In this document: positions 7,539 to 16,535 of the stretch, in pieces
How positions within the stretch are numbered: position 1 is the stretch's first letter
How the letters are laid out: every line of letters starts with the position of its first letter
Source of the DNA: Streptobacillus felis
Lineage (GTDB): Bacteria; Fusobacteriota; Fusobacteriia; Fusobacteriales; Leptotrichiaceae
Length of the DNA stretch: 64,000 bases
Reading direction: 5' to 3'
Assembly: GCF_001559775.1 (NCBI RefSeq)
Contig: NZ_LOHX01000073.1
Location: 34,436-98,435, forward strand
Made by a program: the position numbers and the translations under genes
Notes under the pieces: generated by a model
Seen by the model: the letters and a program-made list of their open reading frames with translations, nothing else
Told to the model about the DNA's origin: nothing
Database searches by the model: none

Positions 7539-8471
7539 ATGAAAAGAAAATTAATAATCTTGTTAATTGCTTTATTACCTTTATCATATTCATATATGGA
7601 TATGTCTATTAGTAAAAAAAATATTAATCAGGAAATTGTATATGTTGAAAAAGGAGACACAATAAAAAAAATATATAGTAAATTTAATTTTAAATATGGT
7701 ATAGTTGATAAAATATTTTTGAAAATTAATCCAAAACTTGCAAATATTAAAGAAGGTATGTATAAATTTAATATAGGAAAAATATCTAAAATACAATTAT
7801 TAAAGGGATTACAAGAACCATATATAGATAACATTACTTTAACAATACCAGAAGGGTTTACACAAAAAAAATTATTAAAAAGAATAGAAAGTTTAGGGTT
7901 GGCAATTGAAGAAGAAATGTTAGAGGCACTTAATTCTATAGATTTTCCTTTTTATCATGAAAAAGATAACTTTGATGGATATTTATACCCTGAAACATAT
8001 TTAATACCTAGAGGGACTGAAGCTAAAAAAATTGCTGAAATAATTCTTGGAGAATTTTCAAAACAATTTCCACCTGAAAATTATAATGATAAAAAGAAAT
8101 TTTATGATGATATTAAATTGGCATCTATAGTAGAGTTTGAAACAGGAGAATTAGAGCACAAATCAAAGGTAGCAGGAGTATTTAAAAAAAGACTAAGAAT
8201 AAATATGTTGTTACAATCTGATGCAACTTTAAAATATGAATTAGGTAGAATGGCTTATAAAAAAGAATTAATGGAAAGTGAATCTTTATATAATACATAT
8301 AAACATAAAGGTTTACCTCCAACCCCTATCTGTAGCCCTTCTAAAGAAACTATTGTAGAAACTATAAATGCTGAAGAAGATAAGTATTTATTTTTCTTTA
8401 TGGATGGTGGTAAAACTTACTATTCAGAAACACATGAAGAACATTTAAGAAAGAGAAGATCAATAAAATGA
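7539..8471 (+). CDS. mltG: Endolytic murein transglycosylase MltG
   Basis: 310 aa membrane-anchored YceG/MltG protein that cuts nascent glycan strands and sets their length. The N-terminus carries one hydrophobic segment. Then comes a LysM-like stretch (VEKGDTIKKI), the family motif IPEGFTQKKLLKRIE, FDGYLYPETYLIPRGT, the catalytic Glu in LASIVEFETGE (about 195), and the C-terminal GLPPTPICSPS motif. The start has aaaggag. The last 4 bases overlap the next gene (ATGA), a translational coupling to the SpoIID-like protein, so the two envelope enzymes are made together. Confidence 0.93.
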   Translation: MKRKLIILLIALLPLSYSYMDMSISKKNINQEIVYVEKGDTIKKIYSKFNFKYGIVDKIFLKINPKLANIKEGMYKFNIGKISKIQLLKGLQEPYIDNITLTIPEGFTQKKLLKRIESLGLAIEEEMLEALNSIDFPFYHEKDNFDGYLYPETYLIPRGTEAKKIAEIILGEFSKQFPPENYNDKKKFYDDIKLASIVEFETGELEHKSKVAGVFKKRLRINMLLQSDATLKYELGRMAYKKELMESESLYNTYKHKGLPPTPICSPSKETIVETINAEEDKYLFFFMDGGKTYYSETHEEHLRKRRSIK

Positions 8472-9613
8472 AATATTTGAAATATATTTGTGTTTTAAGT
8501 CTACTATTTTCATGTACTAATATTGAAAATAGAGCTAATAAAAACATTGAAAAGCAAGTAATATACAATAATCAGAATAAAGTTTTAAGAGATGATGTTA
8601 GAGTTAGACTAAGTAATTTGGAGAAAAATAAATTGGATATTATTTTAGATCAAAACATGCTTATTAATGGAGTAACTCCAAATAATTTATATATTAAAGT
8701 TGAAGCTGTTGATAATACTATATATATAGATGGAGAAAGTTTTGACAAAATATATATTACTAATGAAAATAGTATTATTAAAATCGGGAAATATTATTTT
8801 TATGGAGATATTGAAATAAAAGCACTTGATTCTAAATTGATATTAATAAATAAATTAAATATGGAGAAATATTTATTAGGAGTAATCCCTTTTGAAATGC
8901 CTGCATCATTTCCTTTGGAAGCATTAAAAGCACAAACTGTAATTGCAAGAAGTTATGCATATAGAAATATTTTGAGAAATAAAAAAGATTTTGATCTATA
9001 TGATGGAACTATATCTCAAGTTTATCAAGGAATACCTAATAATAGTGTAGATAATGTAAAAAGAGCAATTAATGAAACTAAAGGTGAAGTAATTGTATAT
9101 AACAATAATATTATAGATGCAGTATTTCATTCATATAGTGGTGGTTATACAGCTAGTGGTAAAGAAGTATGGGGGAATGATGTTCCGTATTTACAAGCTG
9201 TAGAAGATAATTTTTCTAAAGGTGTACATTCTTCAGTACTAACATGGGAATTTAACATTGATAAAAATACATTGAATGAGAAAATTGGATTTATACCTAT
9301 AGATTTTGATATTAAATATTCTGAAAGTAAAAGAGTAACAAGTTTAATATTATACAACGAAGATCATACTAAAGAATATATTTTTACTGGCAATAGTTTT
9401 AGAAAAATGTTCTCTTTATCAAAAATTAAATCAACATCTTTTACTATAAATTTAAATGATGAAGGTATGAAAGTTGTTGGTTCGGGATATGGACATGGTG
9501 TTGGTTTTTCACAATGGAGTTCTAAGACTATGGCCATAGATCATAATATGAACTATATTGATATTATAAAATATTTCTATAAGGATGTAAGTGTTTTAAA
9601 GAAAGGTGAATAA
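8468..9613 (+). CDS. SpoIID/LytB-domain lipoprotein (putative peptidoglycan glycosidase)
   Basis: 381 aa. MKYLKYICVLSLLFSC is a lipoprotein signal with Cys at 16. The SpoIID domain is recognisable in YLLGVIPFEMPASFPLEALKAQTVIARSYA (written here as the region 137-166), including the conserved acidic residue in PFEMP, and in the C-terminal GSGYGHGVGFSQWSS (about 339-353). SpoIID of spore formers is a lytic transglycosylase acting on denuded glycan. Homologues in non-sporulating bacteria are thought to remodel septal or peripheral murein. Coupled to mltG by a 4 bp overlap. Confidence 0.87.
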   Translation: MKYLKYICVLSLLFSCTNIENRANKNIEKQVIYNNQNKVLRDDVRVRLSNLEKNKLDIILDQNMLINGVTPNNLYIKVEAVDNTIYIDGESFDKIYITNENSIIKIGKYYFYGDIEIKALDSKLILINKLNMEKYLLGVIPFEMPASFPLEALKAQTVIARSYAYRNILRNKKDFDLYDGTISQVYQGIPNNSVDNVKRAINETKGEVIVYNNNIIDAVFHSYSGGYTASGKEVWGNDVPYLQAVEDNFSKGVHSSVLTWEFNIDKNTLNEKIGFIPIDFDIKYSESKRVTSLILYNEDHTKEYIFTGNSFRKMFSLSKIKSTSFTINLNDEGMKVVGSGYGHGVGFSQWSSKTMAIDHNMNYIDIIKYFYKDVSVLKKGE

Positions 9614-9614
9614 A

Positions 9615-10808
9615 ATGTTCAGAAATTTTATTACAGAACATAATTTAATAGAAAAAAATGATAAAATACTAATTGCATTTTCTGGAGGTCCTGATTCAGT
9701 TTATTTATTAGAAAGATTACTTGAAATAAAAAATGAATATAATCTTGAAATATTTTTAGGTTATGTAAATCATAATTTTAGAGATGATGTATATAAAGAT
9801 ATTACTCTTGTTAAAAATATTGCTGATAAATATAATTTAGGATATAAAATACTTGATATACATTTAGAAAGATTTTCTGAGGAAAAAGCAAGGGAATATA
9901 GATATAAAGTTTTAAATGATTTAATGATAGAAATAGGTTATGATAAAATAGCTACAGGACACAATAAAAGTGATAATGCTGAAACTATTATTTTTAATAT
10001 AATCAGGGGTTGTGGACTAGATGGTTTAAAAGGAATTAGTGTTAAAAGAGATAATATTATTAGGCCTATATTATATATTAAAAAATCAGATATTTTAAAA
10101 CAAGTATTTAATGATTATATTGTAGATAGTACAAATTTAGAAAATGATTACAGTAGAAATAAAATTAGAAATTTAGTTTTTCCAATACTAAATGAAATTA
10201 ATAATAAATCAATTGATAATATTACTAAATTATATAAAAATATAACTAATAATTATGATGAAAATTATAACTATATTATTAATAAATTAAAAGAATTTGA
10301 TATTGAATTGAATAGTAATAAAATAGAACAAATATATAAAATATTAAATAAAGAAGAAAGTAAAATAATAAATTTAGGTAATGGATATTATTGGTATAAA
10401 TCGTATGATGTAAATAAAATTATTACCAAAAATGAATTAGATGATAAATGTATTAATGATACTTTAACCATTGATAATGAAGTAATTTATAATGGATATG
10501 TTATAGGGTATACAAGTGGTGTTAGACTTGAAAAAATATCAAATAAAATGTATAATATACTTAGTTTAGATACTTTTAATGAAGATTCTATTTTTGATAT
10601 TAGAACTAGAAATGATGGAGATAGAATAGGTAATAAAAAATTGAAAAAATTATTTATAGATAATAAAATTGATAAACTTGAAAGAGATAGAATGCCTATA
10701 ATAAGTTATAATGATGAAATAGTTATGGTAGGTGATTTATTTAAAGTTAAAAATAAAAGTTCTATAAATAAATATTATTTATATATTAGGAGAAATGATG
10801 GAAGATAA
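9615..10808 (+). CDS. tilS: tRNA(Ile)-lysidine synthase TilS
   Basis: Converts C34 of the AUA-reading tRNA-Ile to lysidine, which is essential for AUA decoding and important in a genome this rich in ATA codons. 397 aa. PP-loop ATPase signature IAFSGGPDSVYLLE near residue 20, ATGHNKSDNAETIIFNIIRG further on, and a C-terminal TilS domain with RTRNDGDRIG. I chose the ATG at 9615, preceded by aaaggtga at good distance. An in-frame GTG at 9606 would lie within that ribosome site and overlap the upstream gene. It overlaps the next gene, ftsH, a tilS-ftsH pairing that is common in bacteria. Confidence 0.93.
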   Translation: MFRNFITEHNLIEKNDKILIAFSGGPDSVYLLERLLEIKNEYNLEIFLGYVNHNFRDDVYKDITLVKNIADKYNLGYKILDIHLERFSEEKAREYRYKVLNDLMIEIGYDKIATGHNKSDNAETIIFNIIRGCGLDGLKGISVKRDNIIRPILYIKKSDILKQVFNDYIVDSTNLENDYSRNKIRNLVFPILNEINNKSIDNITKLYKNITNNYDENYNYIINKLKEFDIELNSNKIEQIYKILNKEESKIINLGNGYYWYKSYDVNKIITKNELDDKCINDTLTIDNEVIYNGYVIGYTSGVRLEKISNKMYNILSLDTFNEDSIFDIRTRNDGDRIGNKKLKKLFIDNKIDKLERDRMPIISYNDEIVMVGDLFKVKNKSSINKYYLYIRRNDGR

Positions 10809-12852
10809 AAATATTAAAGATGATGAACTAATTGATGATGAAAATCAAAATCAAGAAGAACATCAAGAAAAAGAGAAAGATAAAAAGGAAGAAATTCCTA
10901 AAAAACCCAAAAAGAAGGTATATATTTCTGATGATGAAAATGCAGAAGAAATAAAAAGAAGAATAGATAGTTTAAAAAATAAAAATAATAATGTAGTTTT
11001 TAGAATTAAGCCATCAATATTTTTCTTTATAATATTGGTCATGATTTCATTACTTTATTACTTATATGGGAATAAAGCTACTCTTTTTGAAGAAAAACGT
11101 GAAGTTAGTTATACTCAATTTGTAAATAAAGTTAAACAAGGTGAAATTACTGAAATTAGAGAAGGAGATGAAACTTTAACTGGTATAAAAAAAGTTGCAG
11201 GAAAAGTTGAAGTTTTTGAAACAAATAAATTAACTAATAGATTAGGACAAGATACTAATTTAATGGATGTAGTTAGAGATAAAAATGTAAATGTTATAGT
11301 TTTAGGGACTCCTATTTCAACAGTTTTAACTCGTGCATTGTTTAGTTTTGCCCCTATACTTATGCTTTTATTTTTAATGTATTTTATTAATAAAAGGATG
11401 ATGGGTGGTTCCGGAGGTGGAATGGGTAATCCATTTAATATAGGTAAAGGTAAAGGTAAATTAAGTGAAAGACCTAATGTTAAATTTTCAGATGTTGCTG
11501 GTTTAACAGAAGAAAAAGAAGAGTTAAGAGAAATAGTTGAATTTCTTAAAAATCCTTCAAGATTTGAAAAAGCAGGAGCAAGAGTTCCTAAAGGCGTTTT
11601 ACTTTTAGGTGAGCCAGGTACTGGTAAAACTTTACTTGCAAAAGCTGTTGCAGGTGAATCAGAAGCAGCATTTTTCCCTATCTCAGGTTCTGAATTTATA
11701 GAACTTTATGTGGGGGTAGGTGCATCTCGTGTTAGAGAATTATTTAAAGATGCTAAGAAAGAATCTCCTGCTATAATATTTATAGACGAAATAGATGCTG
11801 TTGGACGTAAGAGAGGACAGAATAAAAATGGTGGTGGAGGTAATGAAGAAAGAGAACAAACACTTAACCAATTGTTAGTTGAAATGGATGGATTTGAAAC
11901 TGATCAAAGAATTATAGTTATGGCTGCAACTAATAGAGCTGATGTATTAGATCCGGCTTTATTAAGAGGTGGTAGATTTGATAGAAGAATTGAAGTTTCA
12001 AGACCTGATGTTAAAGGTAGAATAGAAATATTAAAAGTTCATAGTAGAAATAAAAAGTTATCAAATGATGTAAAATTAGAAGATATTGCAAAAATTACAC
12101 CAGGATTTGTAGGAGCTGATTTAGAAAATCTATTAAATGAAGCTGCTATATTAGCTGCTAGAAAAAATAATGAAGTTATTACAATGGAAGATTTAGATGA
12201 AGCAGTGGATAAAGTAGGTATGGGTCTTGGACAAAAAAGTAAAATTATTTCTAAGAGAGATAAGGAAATGTTAGCATATCATGAAGGTGGACATGCTCTT
12301 GTTGCTTCATTAATTCCTTTTGCAAGTAAGGTTCATAAAGTTACTATAATACCTCGTGGTGATGCAGGTGGATATATGATGCCTTTACCAGAAGAAACTT
12401 TAGGTAAAACAAGAGAACAAATTTTAGCAGAAATTAAGGTATTATTTGCTGGAAGAGCCGCAGAAGAATTGATGATGGATGATATTGCAACTGGAGCATA
12501 TTCTGATATTAAAAGGGCTACAGAACTTGCTAAACTATTGATTAGTAGTGTAGGTATGAGTGAATTAGGACCTATTAATTATGAGCATTCTGATAATGGA
12601 TTTATGCTTTCATCAGATATGAGTAATGAAACAGCCAGAGAAATTGATTTAGAAGTAAGAAAATTACTTAAGGAAAAATATTCTGAAACTTTAAATCTTT
12701 TAAGAGATAATAAAGATAAATTAGAAAATATAGCTAAACTACTTAAAGAAAAAGAAACAGTAACTGGTTCTGAAATAAGAGCTATAGTATCTGGTTTATC
12801 TGTAGACGAAGTATTAAACTTAAATGATGAAGATTTAGAAAAATATTATTAA
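10798..12852 (+). CDS. ftsH: ATP-dependent zinc metalloprotease FtsH
   Basis: Membrane-anchored AAA+ protease for quality control of membrane and regulatory proteins, about 684 aa. Unusual highly acidic/basic N-terminal cytoplasmic extension of about 70 residues, then membrane segment 1 (about 71-91), an external domain, and membrane segment 2 (about 178-198). After a Gly-rich linker come Walker A GEPGTGKT (272-279), Walker B IIFIDEID, the SRH with RPDVKGR, and the zinc motif HEGGH (496-500). HEAGH is more usual; the HExxH ligands are kept. Two adjacent ATGs exist (10795, 10798). The second is better spaced from AGGAG. Both lie inside the end of tilS. Confidence 0.96.
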   Translation: MEDKNIKDDELIDDENQNQEEHQEKEKDKKEEIPKKPKKKVYISDDENAEEIKRRIDSLKNKNNNVVFRIKPSIFFFIILVMISLLYYLYGNKATLFEEKREVSYTQFVNKVKQGEITEIREGDETLTGIKKVAGKVEVFETNKLTNRLGQDTNLMDVVRDKNVNVIVLGTPISTVLTRALFSFAPILMLLFLMYFINKRMMGGSGGGMGNPFNIGKGKGKLSERPNVKFSDVAGLTEEKEELREIVEFLKNPSRFEKAGARVPKGVLLLGEPGTGKTLLAKAVAGESEAAFFPISGSEFIELYVGVGASRVRELFKDAKKESPAIIFIDEIDAVGRKRGQNKNGGGGNEEREQTLNQLLVEMDGFETDQRIIVMAATNRADVLDPALLRGGRFDRRIEVSRPDVKGRIEILKVHSRNKKLSNDVKLEDIAKITPGFVGADLENLLNEAAILAARKNNEVITMEDLDEAVDKVGMGLGQKSKIISKRDKEMLAYHEGGHALVASLIPFASKVHKVTIIPRGDAGGYMMPLPEETLGKTREQILAEIKVLFAGRAAEELMMDDIATGAYSDIKRATELAKLLISSVGMSELGPINYEHSDNGFMLSSDMSNETAREIDLEVRKLLKEKYSETLNLLRDNKDKLENIAKLLKEKETVTGSEIRAIVSGLSVDEVLNLNDEDLEKYY

Positions 12853-12869
12853 ATATATGATATAACACC

Positions 12870-12898
12870 TTGACAAAATCCAAAAAATTTTGTAGAAT
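12870..12898 (+). promoter_or_regulatory. Promoter of rpmF
   Basis: TTGACA (12870-12875), 17 bp, TAGAAT (12893-12898). Near-perfect consensus, as expected for a ribosomal protein gene. No clear terminator separates it from ftsH. Confidence 0.8.
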
Positions 12899-12929
12899 AG
12901 AGTGTATTAATACGAAATTACATGTAATG

Positions 12930-12952
12930 ACATAATTACAATTAAATTATGT
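12930..12952 (+). promoter_or_regulatory. Hairpin in the rpmF 5' leader
   Basis: An 8 bp perfect inverted repeat (12930-12937 with 12945-12952) sits in the transcript leader 4 bases ahead of the rpmF ribosome site (aaaggagc). It could affect translation or mRNA stability. The stem is AT-rich, so the call is weak. Confidence 0.3.
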
Positions 12953-12967
12953 AGAAAGGAGCTCAAA

Positions 12968-13159
12968 ATGGCAGTACCTAAGAAAAGAACGTCAAAAGCG
13001 AAAAGAAATATGAGAAGAGCACATGATTCAATAAATGCTCCGCAATTCGTTGTTGAAGCAAATGGTAGTGTAAGAAGACCTCACAGATTAAATCTTGAAA
13101 CAGGTGAATATAGAGGAAGAAAAGTACTAAAAGCATCAGCAGAAGAAATAGTTGAATAG
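12968..13159 (+). CDS. rpmF: Large ribosomal subunit protein bL32
   Basis: 63 aa, basic, with the bL32 N-terminus MAVPKKRTSKAKRNMRRAH and the central SVRRPHRLN. The two CxxC pairs found in zinc-binding bL32 are absent, so this is the zinc-independent form. It lies alone with its own promoter and terminator, not in the yceD-rpmF-plsX arrangement seen in many bacteria. Confidence 0.95.
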   Translation: MAVPKKRTSKAKRNMRRAHDSINAPQFVVEANGSVRRPHRLNLETGEYRGRKVLKASAEEIVE

Positions 13160-13162
13160 ATA

Positions 13163-13190
13163 AAATACATCTTTTAGATGTATTTTTTTT
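13163..13190 (+). terminator. Intrinsic terminator of rpmF
   Basis: 10 bp stem (13163-13172 with 13176-13185) running into a T tract. Confidence 0.82.
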
Positions 13191-13206
13191 TAAGGAGGTA
13201 AATGGT

Positions 13207-14061
13207 ATGTATTTATTACATTTTTTTAGGAATTTGTTTCATAAAAAAAATACGGGTATATTAATATTTTTCTTTATTAATATAATGTTTATATATTTTT
13301 TATTTAGTTTAGCTGGAACAAGTTCTTTTAATTTTATATATGCAATTTTATTATATCTTTTTTCTTTATATATAGCATTATCGCCTATTGGTGAAAGAAT
13401 AATAAGATGGCAACTTGGTTGTAAGCAAATTACTGATCCTGTTGTTAAAAATAGGTTGGATAGAATATTTTATGAGGTATATAATAAAGCTAATATATCT
13501 AATCCAGAATTAGCAGATGATATAGAGATATTTATGACTAATGATATGTATATGAATGCTTTTGCTACTGGTCGTAAAACAATTTGTGTTACAAGAGGTT
13601 TATATGAAAATCTAAATGATGAACAAATAGAAGCAGTTTTAGCACATGAGTTTTCTCATATATTACATAAAGATACAGATTTATTGTTGATAATAATGGT
13701 AAGTAATATGATAATGAACTTTATTTTAATAATTGCTAGAAGTTTTGCTCATATATTTGCTGTAAATATGTCAAAAGAAAAAGGATATTCATATGCACGT
13801 TCTAGAATAATGATAGATTTACTAATTTCAGGTGTATTTCAAATTTGGACTAAATTAGGAGTAATGTTAGTTTTATCATCAAGTAGAAATCAAGAGTTTG
13901 TAGCAGATGGATATGCTAAAAAATTAGGCTATGGTGAAACACTTGCAAATGTATTATATATCTTAAATCAAGGTAATGTAGGGAAACATAGTTTGGCTCA
14001 AACTTTAATGTCATCACACCCTAGTGCAGGAGAAAGAATAGAAAAATTAAGAGAAGTATAA
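13207..14061 (+). CDS. htpX: M48 membrane metalloprotease HtpX
   Basis: 284 aa membrane protease of envelope stress and quality control. Two N-terminal membrane segments (about 17-36 and 40-60), then the zinc site HEFSH within VLAHEFSHILHKD (about 146-158), two more hydrophobic segments, and the third ligand region NQEFVADGYAKKLG (about 228-241). The C-terminus SSHPSAGERIEKL is typical of HtpX. Preceded by a strong aaggaggt site. A hairpin terminator follows immediately. Confidence 0.93.
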   Translation: MYLLHFFRNLFHKKNTGILIFFFINIMFIYFLFSLAGTSSFNFIYAILLYLFSLYIALSPIGERIIRWQLGCKQITDPVVKNRLDRIFYEVYNKANISNPELADDIEIFMTNDMYMNAFATGRKTICVTRGLYENLNDEQIEAVLAHEFSHILHKDTDLLLIIMVSNMIMNFILIIARSFAHIFAVNMSKEKGYSYARSRIMIDLLISGVFQIWTKLGVMLVLSSSRNQEFVADGYAKKLGYGETLANVLYILNQGNVGKHSLAQTLMSSHPSAGERIEKLREV

Positions 14062-14064
14062 TTT

Positions 14065-14089
14065 AGGTGATTTTAATCACCTTTTTTTA
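14065..14089 (+). terminator. Intrinsic terminator of htpX
   Basis: 8 bp perfect stem (14065-14072 with 14075-14082) followed by T7. Confidence 0.82.
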
Positions 14090-14123
14090 TTGTATTTACA
14101 AATATTTATACAACCTTTAATTA

Positions 14124-14152
14124 TTCACAAAAAGTCTAAAATATGATATAAT
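14124..14152 (+). promoter_or_regulatory. Promoter of the mutS2-cysS-mreB cluster, overlapping a DnaA-box-like 9-mer
   Basis: TTCACA (14124-14129), 17 bp, TATAAT (14147-14152) with an extended TGA in front. The -35 is the right part of TTATTCACA (14121-14129), which fits the DnaA-box consensus TTATNCACA. Confidence 0.7.
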
Positions 14153-14185
14153 TTATAAGAATAGATTTTTATAAGGGGTAATAAA

Positions 14186-16525
14186 ATGAACAAAAAATAT
14201 GAAGTATTAGAATATCATAAAATACTAAATAATTTAATAGATAAATCAAAATTAGAAATTACAAAAGAAAAATTTATTGACTTAAAAATATATACAGAAA
14301 AAAGCGAATTGGATAAAGAATTTTCAATATTACAAGATTTATTAGATTTTTATAAATATGATGGTGGATTTGACTTAGAACAATTATCAAATATAAGAAG
14401 ATTTTTAAAACCTATTTCTATTTTTGGTAATTATCTTGAATCAGAGGATTTAGATGAACTAAGAAAAAACTTGATAGTTTATAGAGTATCTAAATCTAGA
14501 GCTAAAAATGTAAGAGATAAATATAAACAAATATGGAATATATTTAAAGATGTTAATGATTTAAAAGATTTAGAAAACTTCATAGATGAGGTTGTAGATG
14601 ATAATGGTAATATTAAAGATAATGCAAGTTTAACTTTGGTTGATATTAGAAAGCAAAAAACTATTATATTTAATAATATTAAAGAGAAATTTGATGCTTT
14701 AATTAATAATAAGGATACACAAAGAGCTATTCAAGATAAGATTATTACTAAAAGAAATGAAAGATATGTAATTGCAATTAAAACAGATTTTAAAGGATTG
14801 GTAAGGGGTATAGAACATGATAGATCATCAACGGGTTCTACTTCATTTATTGAACCTTTAAACGTTGTTTCTTTAAATAATAAACTAAGAGAATATGAAG
14901 CAAGGGAAAAAGAAGAAATTAGAAAAATATTACTAAGAATAACTGAAATATTAAGAGGTAAATTAGAAGATTTAGAATTAGTTCAAGATATATTAGAAAG
15001 AATAGATTTCTTAAATGCTAAAGTTGAATATGCTATAGATACAAAATCTAATATACCTAAAATAATAAATAATACTAAAATACATTTAGTGGATGCAAGA
15101 CACCCTTTTATATCTAAAGATAAGGTTGTACCTTTAAGTTTTGATTTAGATGAACATGATAAAATAATGTTGATTACAGGTCCTAATACTGGAGGAAAAA
15201 CAGTTTCATTAAAAGTAGCAGGTTTATTTACTTTAATGGCACTTTCAGGACTTGCAATACCAGCAAGTGAAAAATCAATAATTGGTATGTTTGATAATGT
15301 ACTTTCTGATATTGGTGATGAACAAAGTATAGAGCAGAGTCTTTCATCTTTTTCATCTCATGTTAGATCTATATCAGAAATTTTAAATCAAGCTACCTCT
15401 AAATCGTTAATTCTATTAGATGAGCTAGGTTCTGGTACAGATCCAAGTGAAGGTTCTGCTTTTGCAATGGCAATTATTGATCATATTTTAGAAAGAAAAA
15501 TAAAATCTTTAATTACAACACACTATAGTCAAGTAAAAGCACATGCATATACTCATGAAGGAATTAAATCGGCTTCTATGGAATTTAATGCAGAAACTCT
15601 ATCTCCTACTTATAGGTTACTTGTAGGTATACCTGGGGAATCAAATGCTTTAATTATTGCTTCTAAATATGGAATAAGTAAAGATATTATTGATAATGCA
15701 AAATCATATATTAGTGAAGATAATAGAGAAGTTGAAAAAATGTTATCTTCTATAAAAGAAAAAAATGATACATTAGAAGCAATGAACTTGGAGGTTAACA
15801 AACTTAAGGAAGAATTAGCTAATGAAAAAGCTAATTATGAATACAAGATAGCTGAATTTGAAAAAGAAAAGAATAATGTATTAAAAGAAGCTTATGATAA
15901 AGCAGAAAACTATATTAAAGATATGCAAAATAAAGCAAAAGCTCTAGTAGATAAGATTAATTCTGATAATGTAAAAAAAGAAGAAGCTAAAATTTTACAA
16001 AAGAATATGAATATGATAAAGCAATATATTGAAGATAGTAAAAAAGAAAATGTAGTTGTAAAAAAATATACTAAGTCAGATATTAATTTTGAAGTTAATG
16101 AAGAAGTATTAGTAAAAACTTTAAATCAAGTTGGTAAGGTTATGAGAGTAATACCAGAAAAAAATTCATTACAAGTTCAAGCAGGTATATTAAAAATAAT
16201 GGTTTCTGTTGATGATGTAGCTAAAATACCAAAGAAAAAAAATACACGTCAAACTAATGTTGTTAATGCAAAAGTAACATTAGTTAAAGGTGAAATAGAT
16301 GTTAGAGGTAAAAATGCTGAAGAATCTATAGAGGAAATAGAAACATACTTTAATAGAGCAATTTTAAATGGATTTACAACTGTAGCAATTATTCATGGTA
16401 AAGGTACCATGGTACTTAGAAAAAAAATCCATGAATATTTAAAAAAATCAGTTTATGTTAAAGAATTTAAGGATGGTCATCCAAGTGAGGGTGGGTTAGG
16501 AATAACTATTGTAACTTTAAAATAG
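14186..16525 (+). CDS. mutS2: MutS2 ATPase with C-terminal Smr nuclease domain
   Basis: 779 aa. It lacks the mismatch-reading N-terminal domains of MutS. Core and lever helices are followed by an ABC-type ATPase: Walker A ITGPNTGGKT (about 331-340), DELGSGTDPSEGS, and the switch His in LITTHYSQ. Next come a long coiled coil (about 515-600), a KOW-like segment (about 635-675) and the Smr domain with DVRGKNAEE and IIHGKGTMVLRKKI. MutS2 proteins act in recombination control, and in some bacteria rescue collided ribosomes. Promoter just upstream; cysS follows after 10 bp. Confidence 0.95.
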   Translation: MNKKYEVLEYHKILNNLIDKSKLEITKEKFIDLKIYTEKSELDKEFSILQDLLDFYKYDGGFDLEQLSNIRRFLKPISIFGNYLESEDLDELRKNLIVYRVSKSRAKNVRDKYKQIWNIFKDVNDLKDLENFIDEVVDDNGNIKDNASLTLVDIRKQKTIIFNNIKEKFDALINNKDTQRAIQDKIITKRNERYVIAIKTDFKGLVRGIEHDRSSTGSTSFIEPLNVVSLNNKLREYEAREKEEIRKILLRITEILRGKLEDLELVQDILERIDFLNAKVEYAIDTKSNIPKIINNTKIHLVDARHPFISKDKVVPLSFDLDEHDKIMLITGPNTGGKTVSLKVAGLFTLMALSGLAIPASEKSIIGMFDNVLSDIGDEQSIEQSLSSFSSHVRSISEILNQATSKSLILLDELGSGTDPSEGSAFAMAIIDHILERKIKSLITTHYSQVKAHAYTHEGIKSASMEFNAETLSPTYRLLVGIPGESNALIIASKYGISKDIIDNAKSYISEDNREVEKMLSSIKEKNDTLEAMNLEVNKLKEELANEKANYEYKIAEFEKEKNNVLKEAYDKAENYIKDMQNKAKALVDKINSDNVKKEEAKILQKNMNMIKQYIEDSKKENVVVKKYTKSDINFEVNEEVLVKTLNQVGKVMRVIPEKNSLQVQAGILKIMVSVDDVAKIPKKKNTRQTNVVNAKVTLVKGEIDVRGKNAEESIEEIETYFNRAILNGFTTVAIIHGKGTMVLRKKIHEYLKKSVYVKEFKDGHPSEGGLGITIVTLK

Positions 16526-16535
16526 AGGAGTAATA

